A stretch of DNA of 64,000 bases from Erinaceus europaeus (GCF_950295315.1 NC_080164.1:9341002-9405001), one strand, 5' to 3'; counted from the stretch's first letter, positions 11,395-23,091 are shown. Notes: generated from the letters alone by a model not told the origin. A program made the numbers and translations.

Positions 11395-11620
11395 GTGTCC
11401 ATGGGCTATTATTTCTATAGCTATCTCTCTGTGTCTATGTATATATTTTCCCCATTTTTTCAAGAGTCCTGCTTTCACTTCCTTTCTAGTTCACCCCAAC
11501 ATGTATTACTATTACCAAGTGTCTTTTCTTTTTCCTCTTCTCTCTCACATAAGAGAAACCATGCCTGGCTTCCTCTGGTGTTTTCCAGATCTGCTTCCCT
11601 TTCAGTAATGATATAAAAAC
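11395..11620 (-). repeat. Unnamed interspersed repeat, partner at 47395-47720
   Basis: This segment is the approximate reverse complement of 47395-47640: shared text includes 'gaactagaaaggaagtgaa', 'caggac.cttgaaaaa' and 'accagaggaagccagg' (minus strand here, plus strand there). Both copies sit beside LINE-1 3' UTR sequence, so it may be a LINE-1 3' UTR variant. Confidence 0.55.
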
Positions 11621-11639
11621 AAGATTCAGGGTGACCTAC

Positions 11640-11810
11640 ACCTCAGCTCCTGGTGGAATGGGGGTACAGAGCCCTGTGGTTTATTTCCCTTATCATCTAT
11701 CCTTCTGGGAGTATTGACCAAAATTCCTTTTGGGATGGGGAAGGTGGGATTTCTGGCTTCTGTAGTTGCTCTCTGCAGGACATGAAGGTTGGCAGATGAG
11801 AGTACTGTTT
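11640..11810 (-). mobile_element. Diverged LINE-1 3' UTR fragment, antisense
   Basis: 'tctatccttctgggagtatt' and 'tctggcttctgtagttgc' match the 3' UTR complement seen at 13262 and 32460. It is short and diverged. Confidence 0.6.
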
Positions 11811-11814
11811 TCCG

Positions 11815-13260
11815 CCATGTTCTTTTGCTTCATCACCATCAGCAACTCAGACTCCCCGGCTTCTCTGTTCCTTCCCTCCTTCCCAATGACACTCTCTTTC
11901 TTCTTGGATCTAATTCACTTTTTCCCAGAATAGTACAAAAGTCCCCAGACTGATGTCCTTCTAGGCACCCTCTCAATCTCTGCTGGCTGAACTTCTCACA
12001 CTATAAACCCGACTTCAGGATGTCAGGGGCCTCTGTACTAGAATTGGAGCATCATGGGAAGATGTATGCTTGAATGTTTTTCATAGGTGACCCACTCTGT
12101 CCATTGGAAGCTCCAGTGGCCTATGGTCCAGCAACACTAGTGTATGTTGTCTGTCATGTACTGGAATGATATTTCAACCCAAACACTCTGGGTTCTGGTC
12201 AAGATGACCTTGAAGGTAAACACCATGTTTGTACCACTTCTGTCTCTACCATCATCTTGCTTTGCTGTTTGGCATCGAGGAGGAAGTTCCATGCTTGTTG
12301 AATTGGACTGTTAGTCACAGCCCAGTCTGATTTCAACAGCATAGGAGTGATGCCCTGAACAACTCTCCCGCAGGGGCTGGAAACCCAGGGAAAGCTCCGG
12401 GCTTTCTCCTAGAAAGATAGCAGCCTCATTGGAAACATTCCATGGGCATCAGCTTTGCCAAGGATAGGGAGCCAAGCTAAGGCCTCTCCAGCCTGTGGGA
12501 AGGGAACTGAGGACAAAGTGATTCAGCCTCAGGCATAAGTGTGTACACTGACCATACTGGTCCACCCGCCCACTGGACTAAGTGTAGAATGTGCAAACCC
12601 CTGTTCGACTGGGAGAGCCAGATCCCAACATTCCCACTAGCCCCAAGCTTCCTGCCAATCATTACTCCAGTTCTGGGCTCCTCTACAGAGACCGAGCTGA
12701 GTACATCTCCTTCAGAGATGTTTATAACTCCAGTTCCAGAGACAACTTGGAGGACTCTCAGACTGTAATCTACTTAAGACAAAAATCCATGACGTCTTTC
12801 TGGAAGCCTGCAGCTTCCCAGAGGGCGATCCAACGTGAGCTTTGGTGTATTTGCTTCCTGCCCATGTTGTGTGTCCAGGTGAGTGAGAAATTGTAGTGGT
12901 AGACCAGAAGACAGGCAGACATGCAGGAATGCTAAAAGTACTATCCTGGAAGGGAAGCAGCAGGTTCATGGAACCCCACTCCCCAGACTGTCTCCAACAG
13001 CATGAGCCAAGCAGAGAAGGAAGGACGCTTGCCTCATCTTAGTGGGGTCTCTTCTCCTCTCCCAACAGTGAGTAGGGAGGGCCAGGCTTTCAGTGTTCCA
13101 AGATCTCTGAGCTCAGTTCCTTCTGGGCCATAAAGCTAGGGTCCCAGCTCTAGCCAGCCAAAGAATCCAGACATGCTTGGGGGGAAAGTCTCAGAAGTCT
13201 AATGGCTCAAAGAATGAATTTGCCTTCAGAGAATGAGAGAGAAGATGACAGAGGAAAAGA
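11815..13260. other. 1.4 kb without recognisable feature
   Basis: There are open stretches up to 101 codons (12591-12896) but no known domain, signal or consistent splice pattern. The block has no partner in this window. I cannot say whether it is single-copy or a repeat. Confidence 0.4.
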
Positions 13261-13261
13261 G

Positions 13262-14060
13262 AATCTCCTTCTTTTATACATAATACATATATTCTATTAG
13301 TAATTTAGTAATATTTAACAAGATTGTAAGATAATGGGTACAGTCCCACACAGTTCCCACTACCAGAGTTCCATGTCCCATCCCCTCCATTGGAAGCTTC
13401 CCTATTCTGTATCCCTCTGGGAGCATGGACCAAAATTCTTTATGGGGTGCAGAAGGTGGAAGCTCTGGCTTCTGTCATTGCTTCTCAGCTGGAGATGGAC
13501 ATTGGCAGGTGAATTCATATCCCCAGCCTGTTTCTATCTTTCCCTAGTGGGGTAGGGCTCTGGAGAAGTGAAGTTCCAGGACACACTGGTGAGGTCATCT
13601 GCCCAGGGAAGTCAGGGTGGTATCATGGTAGCATCTGCAACTTGGTGGCTTAAAGGCGGTAAGATAGAATGCAGGACAAATTATTTAATAAACAAGAATA
13701 GAGCCAATGAAATTAGGGAACTTTTTATTGGAATGAGCTAGGAAAGCTATATTAGGTATATTCCATGTGGCCCATGGCTTCAGTAATTTTTGCTTGAGCC
13801 TGATAGTTAACATGCAGGTGAACTGAAAGTATTGTCTGGGAAGATAGTGTCAGATTTGAGAAGGCCTAGAAAGCTGGATTAGGTCAGAATAGCTCCCAAA
13901 CACGAGCAAGGTATATGAATACCATTAACTGTTAACCCCATCAATCTGACCTAGGGCCCATGTCTATTCATATTTAGCACAGAAACTCCTAAGACAAGAC
14001 TCAGCAACGCAGAGTGAAATGTCAACTCCTTTGTCCTTAGCAAAAAAATGTCTTGAAGGC
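13262..14060 (-). mobile_element. LINE-1 3' UTR, antisense, second subfamily
   Basis: Begins with the terminus complement ('aacaagattgtaagataatg') and continues through 'ggggtgcagaaggtggaagc', 'ggtagggctctggagaagtg' and 'tttgcttgagcctgatagtt'. The same subfamily is at 16628 (minus), 50485 (plus) and 62160 (plus). The boundary near 14060 is uncertain. Confidence 0.65.
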
Positions 14061-14309
14061 ACCCTGCTTCTGTCAATCAAATCCTCCTACTGTCCAGGCT
14101 TAGATTCTAGTCTGCAGTGTTTCAATGCACTGAAGCAAACTGATAGCCAAAGAAAGGTCCCTGGGTTGTGGGCACTGTCACTGCTATGACTGGAAGGACA
14201 CTGGTTCATGATGGGAGAGGCTGAGGTAGCCATAGAGAAATTATCAGAGATGCAGGTGTTGATACCAGTCAGAAACCATGTTCAGGTGGTTTCCCTGGTG
14301 AGAGGGAGA

Positions 14310-14460
14310 AGGACAGCTGGAGACTGAGGGGAGGAGAGGGGAAGGGAGGAGACAAGAGGAGAGGGAGGGGAGAGGAGGGGAGGGGAGGGGAGGGGAGGGG
14401 AGGGGGAAAGTGAAGAGAAGAGAGAAGAGGAGGGGAGAGAAGGGGAAGGGAGGTAAGAGG
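14310..14460. repeat. Polypurine (GGGGA)n-rich tract
   Basis: Nearly uninterrupted purines on the plus strand, including a run of ggggaggggaggggagggga. Long minus-strand Pro/Ser/Leu reading frames here are a product of the tract. Confidence 0.9.
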
Positions 14461-14465
14461 AGCCG

Positions 14466-14600
14466 TGACTGGGGCAGTAGCTTGGCAGTGCACTACAAGA
14501 CTAAGAAACATCAGGTCCTGAGTCTGATCCCCGGTGTTACACGTCAGGGCTCTGCTCTGGCTGCCTCTCTCCATCTCAGTGATAAACAGGTCACTTGAAA
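14466..14600 (+). mobile_element. Second-type SINE fragment
   Basis: 'gactggggcagtagcttggc', 'gagtctgatccccggtgt' and 'ctctccatctcagtgataaa' follow the order of the second-type SINE, with considerable divergence. Confidence 0.55.
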
Positions 14601-14904
14601 ATGGCAAATACAAGCAGTTTCAAAGCTTACCCTGTCTCAGTTCCTCTTTGCTCCTTCTAGCTGGCCTACGCTGTAAGTCATGCCCCAGGGAGAGGCATAC
14701 ACTAGCCCAGGGAAAGGAAGACACAGCAGTCAGAAGTGTTGCGAATTCAGAAGCATTTGACAGCAGCTTCCAAGGGAGTGGAGAGCCTGCAAGCTGATGG
14801 AGCAGGTGAGAGTGGTCAGACCACTGCTCAGAGAGTGATGACTATGTTTGTGTGCAGAGGCAAGGAAATGAATTTGAGTCCCCTTTGATGAGATAGAAAG
14901 GTTG

Positions 14905-15045
14905 GAGGGGTGGGTGACAGCATAATGGTTATGCAGAAAAACTTTCATGCCTGAGACTCCAAAGTCCCTGGTTCAATTTCCCACACCACCATAAACCAAA
15001 GCTGAGCAGAGTCCTAGTGAAAATAAATAATTAAGGAGGAAGGTT
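14905..15045 (+). mobile_element. Second-type SINE
   Basis: 'gggtgacagcataatggtta', 'catgcctgagactccaaagt', 'ggttcaatttcccacaccac' and an 'aaataaataatt' tail give a clear head-to-tail copy. Confidence 0.8.
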
Positions 15046-15054
15046 AGGACCTGT

Positions 15055-15145
15055 TGCGTATTTTTATCCTATTTCATGCACTGCCAAGGATTGAACCCAG
15101 GGCCTGACACACAGGGCCTATATTCTATGGCTAAGCCACCTCTCC
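15055..15145 (-). mobile_element. Second-type SINE fragment, antisense
   Basis: 'gccaaggattgaacccaggg' and 'tatggctaagccacctctcc' are the complement of a SINE head. Confidence 0.55.
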
Positions 15146-15504
15146 CTCCATCTTTGTTGGTTTTGAACTCATGCCAGCACCTGCCAGCACACATGACTTT
15201 GCTCACAGGGCCTTTGGGGTTCTTGCTCCTACTTTGAGCTCCCCCTCACCCCAGTCAAATATCACCTAGACAAAAGGGGTGTGAGGACTGGTCATAAGCA
15301 CAAGCAGTGTGGTGGGCTGAATTCAGCACAGAGGGGTCTGGGACCACAAGAGGGCATCAGACCCAGGGCTACTGTCTGAGGCAACAGAAAGGATTCAGTG
15401 CATTGTGCTAACTCTGTCTACCCATCTGTAAATTAGAATTGAAGGGGTCTCGTGTCTCTGGGCCAACCCCAGGTCACAAATTAGTCCCAGTGTCTTTTTA
15501 TTAT

Positions 15505-15640
15505 TATTAATATTTATTTATTGAATAGAGACAGCCAGAAATCAAGAGGGAAGGGGGTGATAGAGAGGGAGAAAGACAGAGAGACACCTGCAGCACTGCT
15601 TCACCACTCTCAAAGCTTCCCCCCTGCAGGTGGGGGTGAG
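15505..15640 (-). mobile_element. tRNA-derived SINE, antisense
   Basis: 'tatttatttattgaatagag', GA-rich body, 'cacctgcagcactgcttcac' and 'cccctgcaggtggggg'. The head is truncated. Confidence 0.75.
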
Positions 15641-16268
15641 GGATAGGGGGAGGGCCCAAAACCCGGCCCCTGTCCCCAGTGTCTCTTTGCCAGATTATCT
15701 GAGCAACCAGAACTCATTTCAGAAATCACCCCTCCATCAGCCAACTGCACTTGAGAGAAAAGGCTTCCCATATAATCAGAAGACATCATTAAGGCAGAAA
15801 TGTGATGGACAGAGTGTCATATGTAGACAAGCCTACTGCTCCTCCTGTCCACTGGAAGGGAGCTTTTGGCCTCAGATTTTTTTCCCCAAGCAGAGTTGCC
15901 TGAGATGCCAAGCACACGGTGGAGAATAGCCCTTTGGCATTTTCCATTCCAGGCTGTGCTGGTGGTGGGTGGGGATACCCACTGGCCTGAGACAAGGCTC
16001 TGTTCTAGAATGTTCTGATCTAGGGCTTTCGGCTCCGTTACAGGGACCCTGAGGCAATGGCCCTGCCAACTGATGTCCAGCAGGAGAAGCTACACTGGGA
16101 AGGAGCTTTTGGCCTCATCTCAGATGCCCACTGCCAGATGGCACTGGCTCTGTACCCCGTGCAACTCCCAGAACATCTCTGTCTGCTTCTCCAGCCTCAC
16201 CATGCACCATCTGCCCTAGTCTACTGACGTGTTCCTGCAGGACACTGGAGACTGCATGGCTGGAACAA

Positions 16269-16577
16269 CAATGCTTTTTTATCATTATTATGATTTATTT
16301 TTCCTTTTGTTGCCCTTGTTGTTTTATTGGTGTGGTAGTTATTATTGTTTTTGTTGTTTATGTCATCATTGTTGGATAGGACAGAGAGAAAAGGAGAGAG
16401 GAGGGGAAGACAGAGAGGAAAGAGAAAGATAGACACCTGCAGACCTGCTTCACCACAGCCTGTGAAGCGACACCCCTGCAGGTGGGGAGCCGGGGGCTCG
16501 AACTGGGATCCTTACGCCAGTCCCTGTGCTTGGCACTATGTGCACTTAACCCGTGGTGCTACTGCTTGACCCCCTCC
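16269..16577 (-). mobile_element. Full-length tRNA-derived SINE, antisense
   Basis: All parts are present in antisense order: T/TTG-rich tail complement ('ttgttgcccttgttg'), GA-rich body, 'acctgcagacctgcttcacc', 'cccctgcaggtggggagccg', and the head complement with 'cttaacccgtggtgctactg'. Copies of 'atgctttt' near 16269 and 16577 are probable target duplications. Confidence 0.85.
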
Positions 16578-16627
16578 CATGCTTTTATCTGCTACGTCAC
16601 TCACCATTATTGTTGATGTCCAGCTAC

Positions 16628-16855
16628 CTTCACAGAATGAGTGTTGTTATTTCTTTATTAGTGATTTAAGAATGACTAACAAGATTGTAAGATCACAGGA
16701 GTACAATTCCACACAGTTCCCATCACCAGAGTTCCATGTCCCATCCTCTCCATTGGAAGCTTCCCTGTTTATCCTACTGGGAGTATGGACTTCACCAGTG
16801 TGTTCCAAAACCCCACCTCTCCAGAACCCTACCTCACTAGAAAAAAATAAAAACA
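16628..16855 (-). mobile_element. LINE-1 3' UTR, antisense, truncated
   Basis: 'aacaagattgtaagatcaca', 'ccatcctctccattggaagc' and 'gaaccctacctcactag' match the second 3' UTR subfamily, with an internal deletion or rearrangement after about 16790. Confidence 0.65.
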
Positions 16856-16861
16856 GACTTT

Positions 16862-17070
16862 TCTTGAAAGCTCACAGTGGAGCACACACATCTGCCATAC
16901 TCAAGGAGCCAGGTTCAAGCCCCCAGGCCCCACCTGTAGGGAGCTGTGTGGCAGGTGTTTCTTTTTCTTTCTTCTCTCTCTCATCAAGAGAAAGAAGAGA
17001 GAAAAAAACAACCACCACAAACAGTGGAGTCCTTGTGCAACCACCAAACTCCAGCAATAACCTTAGTGGC
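16862..17070 (+). mobile_element. tRNA-derived SINE
   Basis: 'ggttcaagcccccaggcccc', 'ctgtgtggcaggtgtttctt' and a 3' segment ending 'accttagtggcaataagg' lead directly into the GAAA array, another microsatellite seeded in a SINE tail. Confidence 0.7.
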
Positions 17071-17075
17071 AATAA

Positions 17076-17136
<61 letters not shown>

Positions 17137-17212
17137 GAAGAAAGAGAATAAAGGAAGGAAGGAAGGAAGGAAGGAAGGAAGGAAGGAAGGAAGAAAGGAA
17201 GAAGGAAGGAAA
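17076..17212. repeat. (GAAA)n then (GGAA)n microsatellite
   Basis: About 55 bp of GAAA units followed by about 60 bp of GGAA units, with one impure junction. Confidence 0.95.
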
Positions 17213-17408
17213 TACAGCACTGAATCCATGTCAGGACCCTCAGCTGCCCCACTAGTGAAATGAGGAGAACTTTCCCCTAAACCCCTCACAGAAAGAGTGT
17301 GAATCAGCCACTGTAAAGTTAAAATGCTAAACAGTGACAGTCTCCCTGGAAGAGATTCTGGGAGCATTAAAGAACTGGACCAGGGTCCTATCTCACTTCA
17401 GGGCACTC

Positions 17409-17409
<1 letters not shown>

Positions 17410-17482
<73 letters not shown>

Positions 17483-17492
17483 TGTATGTGTG
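17410..17492. repeat. (GA)n(GT)n microsatellite
   Basis: About 32 bp of GA followed by about 50 bp of GT with two TA interruptions. Confidence 0.95.
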
Positions 17493-17499
17493 TCAGAAA

Positions 17500-18920
17500 T
17501 CTTGAGACCACAGGCTTCACAACAAGCATCAGACTGGAGCCATCTTCCTTCCACAGTCTCTGGACAGAACCCCAAAAGGTGTGAGATATGGAAAACCCTG
17601 CTGAGACCCTCACAGCCATCCCCAGGATGTCCTACCTCAGCCGCCACCCTCAAGCTCGGCAGAACCTGACCATGGTCCCCTCTGTCATCAAGACTGTTTC
17701 CCTGACATCCTGTCAAAAGTGCCTGAGACCTTAGCAGTCCCCGGATGTGAGGTTGATTAAAGAGGGTTACCAGAATCGCCGAATTAAGTCATCCAAAATT
17801 GGATAAAGCAATTGTGAAATCTGTTTCGAGTCAACCTATCCATGTCTCATTGCAGGAAAATGTCTCCGTTAAGAGTTCATGGAGGGGGAAGGAAGAAAGA
17901 AAAAAAAAAAAAAAAACCAGCAACTCAGTGTTGGCTGACCTTCCTGGGCTCCTAATATTCAGTTCCCCAAAAGGCATCTTAGCCATGTAATTTCCAATAT
18001 GGGAACAATTTAAGTTGCAATTAGGCAAATCTCAGAAGGTTCTGCCACTGATTTGTTCGTTCTCTCAATATTATTCTATAGGACACACTCAAAGGCTGTG
18101 CCAGGTTCACGCAGAGGACAGTTGGGAATGGTGCGTGTGGGTTATGGGGGTGGGGAGAACCCCGCTCTGTGTCTCCATGCAGCCTCAGGAGCCCACCTCT
18201 GCCCCCTGCCCCTGATGGTGTCTGCTAGTACCCTCCCCCCAGGTAGGGGTGTCAGCCAGGGTGGATGACAGCAAGGCCCAGGCACAGGGGCATGGGGTTT
18301 GCAGAGCAGCCCCAGGGGGCTGGAGAGAAGGGGTGGCACCCCACAGCTCCTTGGGGGGGCAACATCAGCTCTGTTACAGGTCACTGAGCACCTCCCTGCA
18401 CCCTACGGACACCGGTAAAAGACATTTAAGGAGCCGGCTGGGAGGAGAGGCCAGGAAGTCGACTTATCCCACAGGACAAAGAGTGCGACCCAGTGCTATG
18501 TCCACCAGCAGCCTGGAGGCACAGGAAAGGAAGAGAGTGACTGGAGGGCATATCAGAGTGGGCTTTGAAGCATGCATAGGAGTTCGGCCTGCCCTTTATC
18601 CTCAGAATGTCTGGGGGTCTACACAGATGGGTTTCCAAATTGCAAAGGCCACCTGGCTCTCCTCCTGACCTAGCTCCAGGCTCACAGTAGGAGCAAAACC
18701 TGCCCCTGCTGGGGACCCTGGAGGGCCGTGGCCCCCAGACCCACCCGACGGCCCTGGTGAGTGGGGAAGTGTGGCTGAGTGAGTGAGTACGTGTGCAAGT
18801 ACATGGGTGGGGTGGAGTGTGAGCTCCTGCAGCGCGTAGGCGTGTGAGAGAGCGTGTGGGTGTGCATGTGCAGTGAGGAGTGTGTGGCAGCATGTGCCTT
18901 CACAGTGTTGCTTGTGCAAG
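17500..18920. other. No recognisable feature
   Basis: Contains a short A run (about 17894-17917). It is GC-richer towards 18.2-18.8 kb, without a CpG-island-like density of CG that I would call. Open stretches reach 139 codons (18249-18668, plus) with no recognisable domain. Confidence 0.45.
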
Positions 18921-18924
18921 CAGA

Positions 18925-20645
18925 GGAGTGAGTGTGAGTGGGCATGAGAGAATGTGTGTGTGTGAGCGTGGAGTGAGTGTGAGTGGGCGTGAGAAAATGT
19001 GTGTGAGTGTGGAGTGTGAGTGGGTGTGAGAGAATGTGTGTGTGAGCGTGGAGTGAGTGTGAGTGGGCGTGAGAGAATGTGTGTGAGTATGAAGTGTGAG
19101 TGGGCGTGAGAGAATGTGTGTGTGAGTGTGGAGTGAGTGTGAGTGGGCGTGAGAGAATGTTTGTGTGTGTGATCATGGAGTGAGTGTGAGTGGGTGTGAG
19201 AGAATGTGTGTGTGAGTGTGAAGTGAGTGTGAGTGGGCATGAGAGAATGTGTGTGTGAGTGTGGAGCGTGAGTGGGCATGAGAGAATGTGTGTGTGATCA
19301 TGGAGTGAGTGTGAGAGAATGTGTGTGAGTGTGGAGTGAGTGTGAGTGGGCATGAGAGAATGTGTGTGGGTGTGGAGTGAGTGTGAGTGGGCATGATAGA
19401 ATGTGTGTGTGAGTGTGGAGTGTGAGTGGGTGTGAGAGAATGTGTGTGAGTGTGAAGTGAGTGTGAGTGGGCATGAGAGAATGTGTGTGAGTGTGGAGTG
19501 TGAGTGGGTGTGAGAGAATGTGTGTGAGTGTGAAGTGAGTGTGAGTGGGTGTGAGAGAATGTGTGTGTGAGTGTGGAGTGTGAGGCATGAGAGAATGTGT
19601 GTGAGTGTGGAGTGAGTGTGAGTGGGCGTGAGAGAATGTGTGTGTGAGTGTGGAGTGAGTGTGAGTGGGCGTGAGAGAATGTTTGTGTGTGTGGAGTGAG
19701 TGTGAGTGGGCGTGAGAGAATTGTGTGTGAGTGTGGAGTGTGAGCGGGCATGAGAGAATGTGTGTGTGTGTGGAGTGTGAGTGGGCGTGAGAGAATGTGT
19801 GTGAGTGTGAAGTGAGTGTGAGTGGGCGTGAGAGAATGTGTGTGAGTGTGAAGTGAGTGTGAGTGGGCGTGAGAGAATGTGTGTGTGTGTGGAGTGAGTG
19901 TGAGTGGGCGTGAGAGAATGTGTGTGTGAGTGTGGAGTGAGTGTGAGTGGGCGTGAGAGAATGTGTGTGTGTGTGTGTGGAGTGAGTGTGAGTGGGCGTG
20001 AGAGAATGTGTGTGTGAGTGTGGAGTGAGTGTGAGTGGGCATGAGAGAATGTGTGTGTGAGTGTGGAGTGTGAGTGGGCGTGAGAGAATGTGTGTGTGAG
20101 TGTGAAGTGAGTGTGAGTGGGCGTGAGAGAATGTGTGTGAGTGTGAAGTGAGTGTGAGTGGGCGTGAGAGAATGTGTGTGAGTGTGAAGTGAGTGTGAGT
20201 GGGCGTGAGAGAATGTGTGTGAGTGTGAAGTGAGTGTGATTGGGCGTGAGAGAATGTGTGTGTGAGTGTGGAGTGAGTGTGAGTGGGCGTGAGAGAATGT
20301 GTGTGTGTGTGGAGTGAGTGTGAGTGGGCGTGAGAGAATGTGTGTGTGTGTGGAGTGAGTGTGAGTGGGCGTGAGAGAATGTGTGTGTGAGTGTGGAGTG
20401 AGTGTGAGTGGGCATGAGAGAATGTGTGTGTGAGTGTGGAGTGTGAGTGGGCGTGAGAGAATGTGTGTGTGAGTGTGAAGTGAGTGTGAGTGGGTGTGAT
20501 TGAATGTGTGTGTGAGTGTGGAGTAAGTGTGAGTGGGCATGAGAGAATGTGTGTGTGAGTGTGGAGTGTGAGGCATGAGAGAATGTGTGTGTGGAGTGAG
20601 TGTGAGTGGGCGTGAGAGAATGTGTGTATGAGTGTGAAGTGAGTC
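18925..20645. repeat. TG-rich minisatellite, unit about 43 bp, about 40 copies
   Basis: The repeated unit, read on the plus strand, combines 'gagagaatgtgtgtg', 'agtgtggagtgagtg' and 'tgagtgggcgt'. Individual units vary from about 35 to 45 bp by loss or gain of TG steps and by g/a swaps ('gggcgt', 'gggcat', 'gggtgt'). The complement has no stop codon in any frame over long distances, which produces overlapping His/Thr/Ser frames of up to 577 codons. These are a property of the repeat and not genes. Confidence 0.95.
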
Positions 20646-20684
<39 letters not shown>

Positions 20685-20804
20685 GTAAGTCCCTTCAATG
20701 TGTGTGTGTGTGTGTGAAGTGGGAGTGTGAAATGAGTCCCTTCATTGTGTCTGTGTGTTGTGTATGTGAGTGTGAAATGGGAGAGAATGTGAAGTGAGTA
20801 CCTT

Positions 20805-20872
<68 letters not shown>

Positions 20873-21165
20873 TGTGTGTAGTGGGAATGTGAAGTGAGTC
20901 CCTTCATTGTGTCTGTGTTGTGTGTGTGTGTGTGTGTGTGTGAAGTGAAAATTAATGTGAAGTGAGTCCCTTCAGTGAGTGAGTGAGTGTGTGTGTGTGT
21001 GCGTGTGTGTGAAGTAGGAGATTGTGAAGTAAGTCCCTTCATTGTGTCTGTGGTGTGTGTGTGTGTGTGTTTGTGTGTGTATTGGGAATGTGAAGTGAGT
21101 CCCTTCATTGTGTCTGTGTTGTGTGTGTGTGTGTGAATTGAGAGTGAATGTGAAGTGAGTCCCTT

Positions 21166-21203
<38 letters not shown>

Positions 21204-21298
21204 TGGGAGTGTGAAATGCATCCCTTCATTGTGTCTGTGTTGTGTATGTGAGTGTGAAATGGGAAAGAATGTGAAGTGAGTACCTTCAGTGTGTCTGT

Positions 21299-21360
<62 letters not shown>

Positions 21361-21373
21361 GTGAGCCCCTTCA

Positions 21374-21416
<43 letters not shown>

Positions 21417-21491
21417 GTGGGACTGTGAAATGAGTCCCCTCATTGTGTCTGTGTTTTGTGTGTGTGTGTGTGAAGTGAGTCCCTTCAGTGA

Positions 21492-21534
<43 letters not shown>

Positions 21535-21644
21535 GTAGGAGAGTGCAAAGTGAGTACCTTCAATGTGTCTGTGTTGTGTGTGTTTGTGTGGTGTGTGTGT
21601 GTAGTGGGAATGTGAAGTGAGTACCTTCAGTGTGTCTGTGTTGT

Positions 21645-21705
<61 letters not shown>

Positions 21706-21995
21706 GTGAGAGTGAATGTGAAGTGAGTCCCTTCAGTGAGTGAGTGTGTGTGTGAAGTAGGAGAGTGCGAAGTGAGTACCTTCAGTGTGTCTGTGTTGTG
21801 TCTGTGTGTGTGTGTGTGTCTGTGTGTGAAGTGGGAATGTGAAGTCCCTTCATTATGTCTGTGTGTTGTGTGTGTGCATGAAGTGAGAGTGAGTGTGAAG
21901 TGAGTTCCTTCATTGTGTCTGTGTGTTGTGTATGTGTGTGTGAAGTGAGAATGAGTGTGAAGTGAGTCCCCTCAGTGAGTGTGTGCCTTCATGAG
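20646..21995. repeat. TG-rich minisatellite with 'gtgagtcccttca' spacers
   Basis: About 20 units averaging 65 bp. Each has a (GT)n run of variable length, then a short segment such as 'gaagtgagtcccttcagtg' or its 'gagtaccttca' variant, often followed by 'tgtgtctgtgttg'. It adjoins the 43-bp array with no unique sequence between, but the unit differs. Confidence 0.95.
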
Positions 21996-21999
21996 TGCA

Positions 22000-22510
22000 G
22001 AGTGTGTGAGTCTCTTCACTGCTCCAGATGTTACAAAAGGCCAGCAGGGATCATTCCTTCACAGACTGACACACCACAGCCTTCTGGATTTCTCTGCTGT
22101 TTCCACCTGATTCCAACTGGCCGCTCTGTGCTCCCAAGCTGCCAAGGGGAGCCTTCCCTCCCAGCCTCCCCTGTGGTTCAGGTGTGTGGTAGGACACGGT
22201 TCTGGCCAGCATCGCAGTAGGAGTGGTTTTGCCATCTAAACGCAGCTTCCTTTCCTGAAGACCGAGCTTTCCTCGACTTCCAGCCCCACCTCCGGCATCC
22301 CCCTGTCCCTGAGCTAAGGGGGACCAGGCTGGGGCTGCCACGTTCCACACACAGACAACCCAAAGGACAAATGCCACGGTCCACGCAGGAAAGGTGCCTG
22401 GGGCAGGAGCAACCCATGGACGCTGTCTGGCCCTGGGCTCCCCCCCTGAACTTCTTGTGTCACTGAGTCACCAAGCCCTGAATCTGTAAGGCAACTATTC
22501 TCTCTATCTA
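22000..22510. other. No recognisable feature
   Basis: Mixed-composition sequence between the minisatellite and a LINE-1 remnant. Short frames only, with nothing recognised. Confidence 0.5.
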
Positions 22511-22514
22511 TGCA

Positions 22515-23080
22515 TCCTCCCTCCCTCTTTTTAATATTTGTATTTATCTGTTGGCTCTTTGGATCTCTTTTCTTTATGTGGGTGGGGTGGATTGCAATAC
22601 AGTTGTTGGCACATGGCTCAGACTCTCATCTCACTGTGACAGGGTCTATAAAACACTTTCACTTTCACTTGGGGCATTTTTTTCACCCTCAGGCACCAGG
22701 ACCTGAAAGCCCCCTTCCCCAGCCTCTCCCTGCCCTTCTTCCTCTGAGTCCTTTACTCCGGTTCAATACACCACCAGTGCAAATTCACTTTGTGTTTTCC
22801 CTTTCTGTTCTTGATTCCTAAGTTCTGCCCATGTTCATCCTTCTCTTTCTGGTTTATCTCACTTCACATGATTCCTTCAAGCTCCAAGGAGAGCTGGAGA
22901 AGGGGACTTCACCATTTTTTAAAGCCAAGTAGTATTCTATTGTGAAGTTATATCACAACTGTCTTCTTCACGTATCTGACGTTGGACACCTGGGTTGGTT
23001 TCGTGTTTGGGCTACTATTACAGACCGTTGCATAGGTGTCTTTGGATGAGTATGTCTCATTCCATAGGATATACCAGGAA
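22515..23080 (-). mobile_element. LINE-1 3' end, antisense
   Basis: The plus strand shows the same order as 7190-7965: 'acagttgttggcacatg', 'aaaacactttcactttc', 'ctttctggtttatctcactt', 'agccaagtagtattctattg', 'gttggacacctgggttgg'. This is the complement of the ORF2 C-terminus plus 3' UTR of an older LINE-1 subfamily. Confidence 0.75.
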
Positions 23081-23084
23081 GGAA

Positions 23085-23091
23085 GGGGAAG

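Noticed and set aside
16946..17367. Lys/Glu-rich and Phe/Leu/Ser-rich frames around 17 kb
   Set aside because: Translations of GAAA/GGAA microsatellite and its complement.
18682..20415. Minus-strand frame of 577 codons rich in His, Thr and Ser
   Set aside because: It is the translation of the 43-bp minisatellite. Similar long frames exist in the other phases of the same strand, so it reflects absence of stops in the repeat.
20646..21995. Regularly spaced short segments resembling a CRISPR array
   Set aside because: The spacers are variable-length (GT)n runs, not unique sequences, and the context is mammalian; it is a minisatellite.
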